This document shows, piece by piece, positions 6,283 through 14,684 of a stretch of DNA of 64,000 bases (the first letter of the stretch is position 1; every line of letters begins with the position of its first letter). The stretch covers positions 1 to 64,000 of the forward strand of contig CALUTP010000022.1 of the NCBI GenBank assembly GCA_944323725.1, given 5' to 3'. Under the pieces are notes generated by a model. It saw only the letters and a program-made list of their open reading frames with translations. It was not told where the DNA came from and ran no database searches. The position numbers and the translations under genes were made by a program. The DNA comes from Candidatus Gastranaerophilales bacterium (lineage in GTDB: Bacteria; Cyanobacteriota; Vampirovibrionia; Gastranaerophilales; Gastranaerophilaceae).

Positions 6283-6688
6283 TTTTATCCTCCAAAAAAT
6301 CTTTTATGATTGCATATTCTTTTCTACCCAAAACTAACTCTATTTTATTATTATCTGACTTAATAACTAATTTTGAAGTAAATTTGCCTGTTAAACTTAA
6401 TTGAGATAAATCATTAATAAGTAATGCGTTGTTAAACATTTTAAAAATAACGAAATTTGAGTAAATTTCCATTTTTACACAAAAGCCTCTAAATATCAAA
6501 TAGTCGATAGAATCGAGTCTGACTGTAAAAATATTTGTAGGAATTTCTGAAAGATTAGTTTTGAGTTCTTCATAATTATAGTTAAATATGCTGTTAATAA
6601 GATCTTTGAATATTTTAAATAGCAGTGTAAAAATTAAACCTGCTCCCAACAAAAAAAAGATCAATATTAAAATATCAAAATTAGACAA
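6275..6688 (-). CDS. Small membrane-anchored protein of unknown function
   Basis: Predicted 137 residues: one N-terminal transmembrane helix (about 4-26, ILILIFFLLGAGLIF) followed by a ~100-residue soluble domain, probably facing the cytoplasm. I chose the TTG at 6688 because AGGGAG lies about 7 bases upstream and 11 bases separate it from the prmA stop. The alternative ATG at 6727 would overlap prmA by 28 bases and add 13 unlikely residues. It is translationally coupled to kdsB by an 8-base overlap. No recognisable family. Confidence 0.6.
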   Translation of the reverse strand: MSNFDILILIFFLLGAGLIFTLLFKIFKDLINSIFNYNYEELKTNLSEIPTNIFTVRLDSIDYLIFRGFCVKMEIYSNFVIFKMFNNALLINDLSQLSLTGKFTSKLVIKSDNNKIELVLGRKEYAIIKDFLEDKNV

Positions 6689-6699
6689 AAGTATTCTCC

Positions 6700-7590
6700 C
6701 TATGATTTTACAATCAGTGCAACCCATTGATTTTGGTGCATTTCTTCTACCAGTTCAAGATTATATTTTTTTATTGCGTCGAGTACAACTTGCTTTTTTT
6801 CATCTAAAATTCCAGAAAGAACCAAATAAGCTCCACCTTTCATGATGGATTTTAGGTCGCCCATAATTTCTGCCAATATGTTGTGCAAAATATTTGCCAA
6901 TACAAAATCAAATTGTTTTGATATTTTATCAGCTGTATTCAATTCAAATTTACACTCAGCATTATTTTTCTGGGCATTTTCAATAGCAACATCAATGACT
7001 GTCTCATCATTATCGCAGCCATAAGCCGATTTAGCACCAAACTTTTTAGCACAGATAGCTAAAATCCCAGATCCCATTCCAATATCTGCTACTTCTGCAT
7101 TTTGAGGCATATATTTTTCAATAGCCTTCATGCAAAGTTGTGTTGTAGCATGTGTGCCTGTTCCAAAAGCACATCCAGGCTCAAGTTTAATAATAACTTC
7201 ATTATCTTGTTTAGGGGTATATTCAATCCAATCAGGTACAACAGTTATTCTGTCAGAGACATGAGTTACATCCCATTTTTCTTTCCATTTTCTAGACCAG
7301 TCTTCGTTTTCTTTTTCAACATAAGAAAATTCCCAACTACCTAGTTCCTCATCAGAAAAACCTCTGGATTTTAGTATTGTACGTTGCTCTTTTAAAATAT
7401 TATCAACATCAGCTTTTTGCGTAAGAAAAACTCTAAGTGTTCCTTCTGTTGTAGAAATCATTTCAAGGTCTTTATAACTTTCTTCAGCGAGTACTACTCC
7501 TTCACAGGGAAAATTTTCAAAACATATATTTGATACAATTTCTTCAATTTCAGGATTAATTTTAATTTGTAATTCAAAATATGAGCTCAT
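6700..7590 (-). CDS. prmA: Ribosomal protein L11 methyltransferase
   Basis: Predicted 296 residues, matching PrmA. It has an N-terminal substrate-recognition domain, the linker LEPGCAFGTGTHATT, the SAM-binding motif VADIGMGSGILAI, and FVLANILHNIL in place of the usual NILANPL. It trimethylates lysines and the N-terminus of ribosomal protein L11 using S-adenosylmethionine. It follows accA by 3 bases, so it is in the same operon. Confidence 0.93.
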   Translation of the reverse strand: MSSYFELQIKINPEIEEIVSNICFENFPCEGVVLAEESYKDLEMISTTEGTLRVFLTQKADVDNILKEQRTILKSRGFSDEELGSWEFSYVEKENEDWSRKWKEKWDVTHVSDRITVVPDWIEYTPKQDNEVIIKLEPGCAFGTGTHATTQLCMKAIEKYMPQNAEVADIGMGSGILAICAKKFGAKSAYGCDNDETVIDVAIENAQKNNAECKFELNTADKISKQFDFVLANILHNILAEIMGDLKSIMKGGAYLVLSGILDEKKQVVLDAIKKYNLELVEEMHQNQWVALIVKS

Positions 7591-7593
7591 ATT

Positions 7594-8547
7594 CTACTCC
7601 AAAAAAGCCCCCATTTTGCGGAATTTTTCGTATCTTTGAGCTTTTAATTCTGAGCTGGAATATTTAGAAAGTTCTTCTATGCTTTCAATAATAGTTTTTT
7701 TCATTTCATTACAAACTAAGTCATAATCATTATGAGCTCCACCGAGAGGTTCTTTTATTGCGCCATCAATAATATCAAATTTCATTAAATCAGGAGCAGT
7801 AATTTTTAAAGCTTCGGCAGCATCACTAGCACGAGAAGCATCACGCCATAATATAGAGGCACATCCTTCAGGAGAAATTACTGTATAATATGCGTGCTCA
7901 AGTAAAAATACTTTATTAGCAACAGCTAATCCAAGAGCACCTCCAGAGCAGCCTTCTCCTGTAATAATTGCAATTACAGGGACATCAAGCTTAGCCATTT
8001 CTCTAAGATTTACAGCGATAGCGATACCCTGTCCTGTTTGTTCTGCACTTATACCTGGATATGCTCCTGGAGTATCAATGAGTGTTACAATTGGCATTTT
8101 AAATTTATTAGCATGTTTGAATAATCTTAGAGCTTTCCTATATCCTTGAGGTTGAGGCATACCAAAATTATACTCTAGATTTTCTTTAGTGGATTTTCCT
8201 TTCATTGTACCTACTATCATAATTGGTTTGCCATTAATTTTAGCTAGACCTCCTATAATAGCTCTATCATCCATGCCTTCTCTATCGCCATGAAGTTCTA
8301 TAAAATCAGTACAAATGTGATTTACATAATCCAAAAAGTTTGGCCTTTCTGGATGTCTAGCTATTTGTAATTTTTGTGCAGGCTTTAGATTTTCATACAA
8401 ATCTTTTTTGTAATCTTCTGCCTGTTGTTCAAATGTTTCTATTTCTTTATTTAAATCCATGCCGGACTCCATGCTTATTTTTTTTAATTCTTCTATTTTT
8501 TCCTGAATTTCCATAATAGGTTTTTCAAAATCCAATACTGTTGTCAT
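7594..8547 (-). CDS. accA: Acetyl-CoA carboxylase carboxyltransferase alpha subunit
   Basis: Predicted 317 residues, the usual size. Family signatures include RPNFLDYVNHI, FHGDR-like ELHGDREG, TLIDTPGAYPG and GEGCSGGALG. With AccD it forms the carboxyltransferase that moves CO2 from biotin on AccB to acetyl-CoA, the first step of fatty acid synthesis. It lies 29 bases after accD. accB and accC are not in the window, but a biotin ligase is present at 51436. Confidence 0.96.
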   Translation of the reverse strand: MTTVLDFEKPIMEIQEKIEELKKISMESGMDLNKEIETFEQQAEDYKKDLYENLKPAQKLQIARHPERPNFLDYVNHICTDFIELHGDREGMDDRAIIGGLAKINGKPIMIVGTMKGKSTKENLEYNFGMPQPQGYRKALRLFKHANKFKMPIVTLIDTPGAYPGISAEQTGQGIAIAVNLREMAKLDVPVIAIITGEGCSGGALGLAVANKVFLLEHAYYTVISPEGCASILWRDASRASDAAEALKITAPDLMKFDIIDGAIKEPLGGAHNDYDLVCNEMKKTIIESIEELSKYSSSELKAQRYEKFRKMGAFLE

Positions 8548-8576
8548 TGTATATCCTTTTTCTCATTAATATCTGA

Positions 8577-9440
8577 TTAACTGTGCATAGCTAAGATGTT
8601 ACCAAGTGTTTTCCTTAAATCCTTACGTTTTGATACGACATCGACTTGTCCATATTTAAGTAAGTATTCAGCAGTTTGAAAATCTGACGGTAACTTTTGT
8701 CTTATAGTTTGTTCGATAACTCTTCTTCCAGCAAACCCTACTCTAGCTCCTTGTTCAGCAACAATTATGTCACCAAGCATTCCAAAACTTGCTGTAACAC
8801 CTCCAAAAGTCGGTTCTGTAATTAGATTGACATAAAGCAGCCCAGCCTCATCAAGCTTTGCGCAAGCGCAGGATGTCTTTGCCATTTGCATAAGGCTTAA
8901 AGCACTTTCTTGCATTCTGGCTCCTCCAGAAGAAGTAATAGCAAGTACAGGAAGTCTCAATTCTATTGCTTTTTCGATTAATCTGGTAACTTTTTCACCA
9001 ACAACGCTGCCCATAGATCCACCCATAAAGTCAAAATCCATAACAGCTGTAGCGACTGGATGCCCTTCAATTTTAGCAATTCCTGTAACTACTGCATCAT
9101 TAAGGTTTGTTTTTTGTTGAGCTTTTTCTAATCTGTTTTTATAAGACTCAGTATCTACAAAGTTTAGTGGATCTGTCGGTTTTATTTCAGAAAAAAGTTC
9201 TTCAAATGAATTTTCATCGAATAGTTGTTTTATTCTTTTTGAATTATTTATTCTAAAATGATAGTCGCATACTGGACATACCATATCATTATTTGCTAAA
9301 TCTTCTTTTAAAAGTTGAGCGTCGCAGTGTACACATTTTACCCATAAATCCGGGTTTTGTTCGACTTCAGCACGAGCTTCCAGTTCACGTCTTTTTATTT
9401 GTGCCTCTTTACGTTTTTCAAACCAATCTTGAATAGTCAT
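8577..9440 (-). CDS. accD: Acetyl-CoA carboxylase carboxyltransferase beta subunit
   Basis: Predicted 287 residues. The N-terminal four-cysteine zinc ribbon reads CVHC (about 36-39) and CPVC (about 55-58). The crotonase-like core contains MDFDFMGGSMGSVVGEK and TSSGGARMQE. It is the partner of AccA and the first gene of a five-gene minus-strand operon (accD-accA-prmA-membrane protein-kdsB). The upstream gap contains an inverted repeat ATTGT-TC-ACAAT near 9509-9520 that might be an operator. Confidence 0.96.
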   Translation of the reverse strand: MTIQDWFEKRKEAQIKRRELEARAEVEQNPDLWVKCVHCDAQLLKEDLANNDMVCPVCDYHFRINNSKRIKQLFDENSFEELFSEIKPTDPLNFVDTESYKNRLEKAQQKTNLNDAVVTGIAKIEGHPVATAVMDFDFMGGSMGSVVGEKVTRLIEKAIELRLPVLAITSSGGARMQESALSLMQMAKTSCACAKLDEAGLLYVNLITEPTFGGVTASFGMLGDIIVAEQGARVGFAGRRVIEQTIRQKLPSDFQTAEYLLKYGQVDVVSKRKDLRKTLGNILAMHS

Positions 9441-9559
9441 AAATTATTATCCCTAAATTAATATAATCTTTTTACCACCCTATTATACACAAAAAAAAAT
9501 CAGACGCAAATTGTTCACAATGGTCAATTTATTTTAAAATAATCAAATGAAAATTATAC

Positions 9560-10012
9560 TTAATAGTTAATCTTAGAAGCTCTAGCCATTTCTCTTTTTT
9601 GGTCTTTTTTTGCAATATCTTCACGTTTATCATGGATTTTTTTACCTTTAGCAAGTCCAATTTCTATTTTAGCAAGAGCTTGTTTGAAGTATATTTCCAA
9701 AGGTACTATTGTATATCCCTCTTTTTTTACTTTAGTCTGCATTTTTAGGATTTCCTTTTTTGTTAAAAGAAGTTTTCTAGTCCTTTTGGGTTCATGATTG
9801 TATCTATTGCCATTTTCATATGGAGATATATGGCAGTTATATAGAAAAATTTCATTATTATCTATTTTACAAAAACTATCTTTTAGATTTATTGCACCAA
9901 TTCTAATAGACTTAATTTCTGTTCCTGTAAGTACAATTCCAGCTTCATATTTTTCAAATATTGTGAAGTCGTGGAATGCTTTTCTATTAGTAGTAATTAT
10001 TTTTCGTTCCAT
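9560..10012 (-). CDS. smpB: SsrA-binding protein
   Basis: Predicted 150 residues with the SmpB barrel: FEAGIVL-like YEAGIVLTGTEIKSIR, LYNCHISPYE, PKRTRKLLL and a basic tail with GKKIHDKRE. It delivers tmRNA to stalled ribosomes. I start it at ATG 10012 (MERKIITTN). A TATAAT at 10019-10024 ends 6 bases upstream, so the alternative ATG at 10030 would lie upstream of the transcript. This suggests a leaderless mRNA. No tmRNA gene was recognised in the window. Confidence 0.93.
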   Translation of the reverse strand: MERKIITTNRKAFHDFTIFEKYEAGIVLTGTEIKSIRIGAINLKDSFCKIDNNEIFLYNCHISPYENGNRYNHEPKRTRKLLLTKKEILKMQTKVKKEGYTIVPLEIYFKQALAKIEIGLAKGKKIHDKREDIAKKDQKREMARASKINY

Positions 10013-10034
10013 AAGCTGATTATAACACATAAAT

Positions 10035-10826
10035 TTATCTTTTTGACAGTTTTAATCTTTCTTCTTGAATTGCATTTTTAAGCATATTTGATATTACATC
10101 TATTTTTTCATCAAAATAGAAATTCTTTGTATTAATCGGCTCAGTTTTTTGACTCAAAACGTTTGGGTGATATTCCTCTATAGCATTTTGATAGAAGTTA
10201 CCAGTATTGTATGCATTTCGTTCATTAATTAATCTATATCTAAAATCTTGTAGTGTATTGATTTTTTCATCATTAGTTTTATTTTTGAAATATTTTTCAA
10301 GTTTTTTTATGAGAACTGGTATTAGGTCTTTACGATTTTGTTTTTTTACTGATTGTAATTCTTTATCAAAAAATTGATGATAATTTTTATTTCTATAGCC
10401 TTTACTTGTCATGTTAATTACTCTTTGAGTATATTTAGGGTTTGCAAACCAGCTAAAAAGGTGGTCAGTTTCATGCATAAGTGTTCCAAATTCCTGTAAG
10501 CTAAGGGATTTTGTTATAGCATTAGGTTTAATTTGTACAAAATATCCCTCCACATTTCCTTTTTTGTTTGAACCTATCATTACTCTGCCAGTTGCATTTG
10601 TATTATTTTCAAGTCCGCTTACTTCAATTCTTTTATGTGATGAAAGTAACTTTAGGTATAGTTTTTTAATTTTTGAAAGTTTTACATCATAAATTCCGAA
10701 TTCATCTTTTACTAAATTATAAAAGTCTGCGGTTAATTTTTGAGCATACTGATATCTGGAATTAGGAGAACCTTTCCCTTTAAACTGGCTTACTGGAATT
10801 TTTGCGGTTTTCAGAACTTTGAGCAT
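10035..10826 (-). CDS. Hypothetical protein with an HExxH motif
   Basis: Predicted 263 residues, basic, no clear membrane helix. Near residue 114 it reads TLMHETDHLFSWF, an HExxH zinc-binding signature, and NERNAYNTG lies about 85 residues later, where a third ligand (E) could sit. This pattern suggests a zinc peptidase-like fold, but the family is not recognised. The N-terminus carries FKGKG at residues 15-19, a short motif shared with other hypothetical proteins here. The smpB promoter elements lie just beyond its stop. Confidence 0.5.
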   Translation of the reverse strand: MLKVLKTAKIPVSQFKGKGSPNSRYQYAQKLTADFYNLVKDEFGIYDVKLSKIKKLYLKLLSSHKRIEVSGLENNTNATGRVMIGSNKKGNVEGYFVQIKPNAITKSLSLQEFGTLMHETDHLFSWFANPKYTQRVINMTSKGYRNKNYHQFFDKELQSVKKQNRKDLIPVLIKKLEKYFKNKTNDEKINTLQDFRYRLINERNAYNTGNFYQNAIEEYHPNVLSQKTEPINTKNFYFDEKIDVISNMLKNAIQEERLKLSKR

Positions 10827-10858
10827 ACTTCATTAAAACAAATGAATGTTAAAATTTG

Positions 10859-11821
10859 CTATATGTATAAATGACACTTTACTTTATGTGATTCTGATAT
10901 TTTTATATATGATGGGTTTTGTTCAGCACATCTTTCAAAACATTTGGAGCATCTTGTGTGAAATTTGCATCCTTTAGGTAAATCAGATGGTGATGGTAAG
11001 TCTCCTTGAAGTATTGTTCTTTCTGATTTTATACCGCTTATTTGGGGTACTGCACTTAATAATGCTTGTGTATATGGATGTTTTGGGGACTTAAATATTT
11101 CTTCTGTGGTGCCAATTTCTACAATTTCACCAAGATACATTATAGCAACTCTGTCTGCTAAGTATTTAATAACACTCATATCATGTGTAATTAAAACGAA
11201 TGTTAGATTAAAGTCCTCTTTAAGTTCTTTTAGCAGGTTAATGATTTGTGCTTGAATGCTTACATCCAAAGCACTGACAGGCTCATCAGCTAGTATGAAT
11301 TCGGGATTTAATACAAGAGCTCTTGCTATTGCTATCCTTTGTCTTTGTCCCCCTGAAAATTCGTGTGGATAAAGCTCTAGGCATTCTTCACTTAAACCTA
11401 CTTTTTTAATTTTTTCTTTTATTATTTTAAGAATTTCTTTTTGTGAATACTCTGTATTAATTAGTAAAGGCTCTTTTAGTGTATCTATAATTTTCATTTT
11501 AGGGTTAAGACTTGAATATGGATTTTGAAATACCATTTGAGTACTTTTCCTGAAATTTTTTAATTCTTTTTTATTCATTGTTAGGATATTATGTTGTTTA
11601 AAATTAATTTGACCTGATTTTGTTGGTTCTAATTTTATAATTGCCTTTGCAAGTGTTGACTTCCCGCATCCTGATTCTCCAGCAATAGCAAGAATTTCTC
11701 CTCTTTTGATATTAATAGACACTCCATTGACAGCATGTATAATTTGGTTTCCACCTAATATCCCTTTGTTTGTTTTATATTCTACATACAAATCTTTTAT
11801 TTCAAGTAAATTATCAATCAT
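10859..11821 (-). CDS. Dipeptide/oligopeptide ABC transporter ATPase (DppF/OppF type)
   Basis: Predicted 320 residues. Walker A GESGCGKST, signature FSGGQRQRIAIARAL, Walker B FILADEP and the switch histidine in LITHDMS are all present, so it should be active. The C-terminal extension has the KHPYTQALLSAVP motif and the four-cysteine segment (C-F-H-T-R-C-S-K-C-F-E-R-C) of the peptide/nickel transporter ATPases. The permeases, binding protein and partner ATPase are not adjacent, so it is an orphan here; substrate cannot be assigned. Confidence 0.88.
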   Translation of the reverse strand: MIDNLLEIKDLYVEYKTNKGILGGNQIIHAVNGVSINIKRGEILAIAGESGCGKSTLAKAIIKLEPTKSGQINFKQHNILTMNKKELKNFRKSTQMVFQNPYSSLNPKMKIIDTLKEPLLINTEYSQKEILKIIKEKIKKVGLSEECLELYPHEFSGGQRQRIAIARALVLNPEFILADEPVSALDVSIQAQIINLLKELKEDFNLTFVLITHDMSVIKYLADRVAIMYLGEIVEIGTTEEIFKSPKHPYTQALLSAVPQISGIKSERTILQGDLPSPSDLPKGCKFHTRCSKCFERCAEQNPSYIKISESHKVKCHLYI

Positions 11822-11869
11822 AAAAAAAGTTTATATTAATTTTATTTTAAATGCAATTATATAAACCGG

Positions 11870-12085
11870 CTATTCAATATTCAATAGTTCGTGAATTTTA
11901 AGTCCTAAATTATTCGCAATTTTAAATAATGTATCTAAGGATGCTTTTTTTTCACCTCGTTCAATTTCTCCAAGGTAATAATCATTTATTCCAGCAAGTT
12001 CAGCAAATTTTTCACGTGATAACTTTTTTTCTCGTCTTAGGTTATAAATTTTTTTCCCTAGTTTTTCGTAAAAACCTCTTGTCAT
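11870..12085 (-). CDS. Xre-type helix-turn-helix regulator
   Basis: Predicted 71 residues, essentially one Cro/C1 HTH domain (LSREKFAELAGINDYYLGEI), ending in LGLKIHELLNIE. It is transcribed divergently from the pseudopilin at 12153 across about 67 bases, so it may control that gene or itself. It resembles the Xre protein at 26145 more than the one at 5327. Confidence 0.8.
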   Translation of the reverse strand: MTRGFYEKLGKKIYNLRREKKLSREKFAELAGINDYYLGEIERGEKKASLDTLFKIANNLGLKIHELLNIE

Positions 12086-12152
12086 TTTTTCATCTTATGA
12101 TATTATGATTTTAATAACATTGGCTATGAGCCAATATAACAAGGAGGTAAAT

Positions 12153-12884
12153 ATGAAAAATAAAGGCTTTACTCTATCAGAGGTACTAATTACTCTTGGT
12201 ATAATTGGTGTTATAGCAGCAATGACACTGCCAACATTGATTGGAAAATACAAAGAGAAAGTTCTGGTAGCTCAAGTTAAAAAATCGTATTCTCAACTAC
12301 AAAATGCATTAAAAATGTATGCAGCAAAAAACGAATGTTCAGATACTAGTTGTATTTCTGATGTGAATATATCCTCAGAAGAATTGACAAGAAGGTTTTT
12401 TGAACAATTTAAAGGAGGATTTCTTTGTGATAGTAATTCAAAGGCTAAAAGTTGTTTAGATACTTATATGATCAAATCTAATACACCAACTAATAATGGA
12501 CTTGGGCTCACTGGTTATGGTGATACTTTTAGTACACCATATTTTATAGCTCCAGATGGTTCTTCTTATAAGGTTATCCAAAGACCATCTTGTATCTATA
12601 TTTCAACTTTTAATAAACGTGATGAAAATGGCTTTTATATTGATGAAGATGGTGATGGTGTATATGATACTATAGAGGAAGTTACTGATTGTTGTGCGAT
12701 ATTATATTTTGATGCTAATGGTCCGCATAAAGGCCCAAATCAGTTTGGTGCGGATGTATATAGAATTGATTTGAAAAGTAATGGAAAATTTATTTTTTCT
12801 ATTGGAAATCTTAATAAAACATTGTCAACTGATAAATTATACTATACTCCTTATAATCCTGGTACAGTAATGAAATTTGATTAG
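12153..12884 (+). CDS. Pseudopilin-like protein (copy A)
   Basis: Predicted 243 residues. It has a type II secretion/type IV pilus prepilin N-terminus, MKNKG-FTLSEVLITLGIIG: cleavage after G5, methylatable F6, E at +5. A soluble, cysteine-containing domain follows, with an acidic DEDGDGVYD segment that could bind calcium. I chose ATG 12153 because AAGGAGG precedes it by 7 bases; the ORF extends to 12105 without support. The first 74 bases match the gene at 20629 in 73 positions, while the remainder differs. Its stop abuts the convergent recR gene. No assembly ATPase or prepilin peptidase is nearby. Confidence 0.85.
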   Translation: MKNKGFTLSEVLITLGIIGVIAAMTLPTLIGKYKEKVLVAQVKKSYSQLQNALKMYAAKNECSDTSCISDVNISSEELTRRFFEQFKGGFLCDSNSKAKSCLDTYMIKSNTPTNNGLGLTGYGDTFSTPYFIAPDGSSYKVIQRPSCIYISTFNKRDENGFYIDEDGDGVYDTIEEVTDCCAILYFDANGPHKGPNQFGADVYRIDLKSNGKFIFSIGNLNKTLSTDKLYYTPYNPGTVMKFD

Positions 12885-13481
12885 TTAAATTTCTCTTCTG
12901 CCTTCAATAGCACGGGCAATTGTAATTTCATCGGCATATTCAAGGTCGGCTCCCACAGGCAGACCGAATGCTATTCTTGAAATCTTTATACCGAAAGGTT
13001 TTATAAGTTTGCTTAAATATAAGCTTGTAGCTTCTCCTTCGACAGAGGGGCTTAATGCTATAATAACCTCTTTAACCGCTTCATCAGTTAAACGGTTAAG
13101 AAGTTCTTTAATTCTGATATCATCAGCACCAATACCATCCATAGGCGATATTAGACCTTGTAATACATGGTAGAGACCTTTGTATTCATTTGTTTTTTCA
13201 ATAGCGATTAGATCTTTAGTTTCCGCTACAACACAAATTGTTGATCTATCTCTTGTAGCAGATTGACAAATTTCGCAAGGGCTTGTTGAAGAAAGGTTAA
13301 AACATATTTCGCAAGTGTGAGTATTTGCCTTTGCCTCAACAATACTCTGTGCAAATTTTTGTACTTCACTCATTGGCATTCTTAATAAATAAAATGCCAT
13401 GCGTTGAGCAGATTTCGGCCCTACTGAGGGAAATCGCTGGAAGTGTTCTATTAATGTTGCTATAGATTTTGGGTAAATCAT
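12885..13481 (-). CDS. recR: Recombination protein RecR
   Basis: Predicted 198 residues. An N-terminal HhH region (FPSVGPKSAQRMAFYLL), a four-cysteine zinc finger (CEIC...CEIC), a Toprim domain (ICVVAETKDLIAIE) and the C-terminal YADEITIARAIEGRREI are all typical. It acts with RecF/RecO in loading RecA at gaps. Its ATG overlaps the ybaB stop by one base, a standard ybaB-recR pair. The last 27 bases recur at 21300-21326 beside another pseudopilin. Confidence 0.96.
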   Translation of the reverse strand: MIYPKSIATLIEHFQRFPSVGPKSAQRMAFYLLRMPMSEVQKFAQSIVEAKANTHTCEICFNLSSTSPCEICQSATRDRSTICVVAETKDLIAIEKTNEYKGLYHVLQGLISPMDGIGADDIRIKELLNRLTDEAVKEVIIALSPSVEGEATSLYLSKLIKPFGIKISRIAFGLPVGADLEYADEITIARAIEGRREI

Positions 13482-13798
13482 TAGAAGCCTAGACCAGGAA
13501 TATTTAATCCACCAGTTGCTTGTTTCATTTTAGATTCCATTTCTTTTGAGGCTTTATCGCTTGCTTGATTGATTGCAACGGTAATAACATCTTCAAGTTC
13601 TTCTGCTGTATCTGTACTGATGGAAAGCGCTTCTGCATTTAATTTTATTGATTTGAATTTTCCTTGTCCATCGCATACCACTTTAACTGCTCCGCCTGCG
13701 GATTCTCCGGTTATTTCCATTTTTGAAAGCTCTTCTTGTGATGCTTTTAATTTAGCTTGTACATTTTGAGCTTGTTTCATAATTTGCATAATATTCAT
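13481..13798 (-). CDS. ybaB: YbaB/EbfC nucleoid-associated protein
   Basis: Predicted 105 residues. It begins with a coiled-coil helix (IMKQAQNVQAKLKASQEELS), then GESAGGAVKVVCDGQGKFKSI, the hallmark strand segment, and ends in a glycine-rich tail. It binds DNA as a dimer. Coupled to recR, as in many bacteria. ATATCCTCC-type Shine-Dalgarno complement precedes it. Confidence 0.93.
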   Translation of the reverse strand: MNIMQIMKQAQNVQAKLKASQEELSKMEITGESAGGAVKVVCDGQGKFKSIKLNAEALSISTDTAEELEDVITVAINQASDKASKEMESKMKQATGGLNIPGLGF

Positions 13799-13877
13799 TA
13801 ATATATCCTCCTTAGTCTGTATATAATACCATGTTAAGATTTTTGTGTAGTTTCACTTTTTATTATACAATAAAAAT

Positions 13878-14684
13878 ATGCAGAGCAAAACTTATGTTTC
13901 ACAATCTTTAAGAAATGGAAAACTAATAAGATGGACTTTTATGCCTTTAAAAGTCTATATTGCTCCTATGAATTTTTATTCAAAACAAGGCGAGGATTAT
14001 AAATATAAACAATTAGTAAAGCGAGCACTTGATGCTTGGCAGACAGCTACTGGTGGGCGTGTTAAATTTACAATTGTACCTACTTTGCTTGAATCCAATG
14101 TTAATATTGATTGGAAAAGAGTTGAGAGAAAAGCTCTTGGTCATTGTTATTTTTCTTTTGACGGCGCAAATAGATTATTTGGTGCAGAGGTGGCAATTGG
14201 TCTGACTGATGGCTTAATCCATAGTTCATACGGTGCAGAAAGCGAAGTATATCACACAATTTTGCATGAAATTGGTCATGCTATTGGTTTAGGTCATAGT
14301 CCCTATAAAACTGATATTATGTATACCCCTCATCAAAAAGGTATCCATGATATTTCTGAGGGAGATATTTTAACGGTGAATTGGCTATATAAGCTCCCTC
14401 AAGGAGCTACTGTTGCAGAAGTTGCTTCTATGTATTCTATGGGAGGTTCTGATATCGATGAAATAATTTTCAGAGTTATGAGTAAAAACTCCCAAAGTGA
14501 GTTTGAAAAGGTTAAAAAAAATGTTAAATTACCACCTCAAAGAAATTTGCTAGAAGAACAGGAAAATATTGCACTGTTAAGAAAATATCATATGGCTTTG
14601 CAAAATGTTTCTATTTCAGAAGATATGAAAAAAATTATTATTCAAAATAGTAAAAAAGGAAAAAATAAGTGGGACTTAGGGTAG
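13878..14684 (+). CDS. Matrixin-like metzincin protease
   Basis: Predicted 268 residues. The zinc site reads HEIGHAIGLGH (about 133-143) and the Met-turn DIMYTP follows about 10 residues later, as in matrix metalloproteinase-like (M10) enzymes. Upstream, KRALDAWQTATGGRVKF is the typical first helix of the catalytic domain. A ~100-residue polar C-terminal extension follows. No signal peptide is visible, which is unusual for a family that is normally exported; another start upstream is not apparent. TATTAT lies about 11 bases before the ATG and there is no ribosome-binding sequence, suggesting a leaderless transcript. It overlaps the next gene by 16 bases. Confidence 0.8.
   Translation: MQSKTYVSQSLRNGKLIRWTFMPLKVYIAPMNFYSKQGEDYKYKQLVKRALDAWQTATGGRVKFTIVPTLLESNVNIDWKRVERKALGHCYFSFDGANRLFGAEVAIGLTDGLIHSSYGAESEVYHTILHEIGHAIGLGHSPYKTDIMYTPHQKGIHDISEGDILTVNWLYKLPQGATVAEVASMYSMGGSDIDEIIFRVMSKNSQSEFEKVKKNVKLPPQRNLLEEQENIALLRKYHMALQNVSISEDMKKIIIQNSKKGKNKWDLG

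Noticed and set aside
9488-9527. TTGACC plus TATAAT upstream of accD as a standard promoter
   Set aside because: The two boxes are 34 bases apart, too far; a different -35 (TTTGCG) at 17 bases is weak, so no confident promoter call was made.
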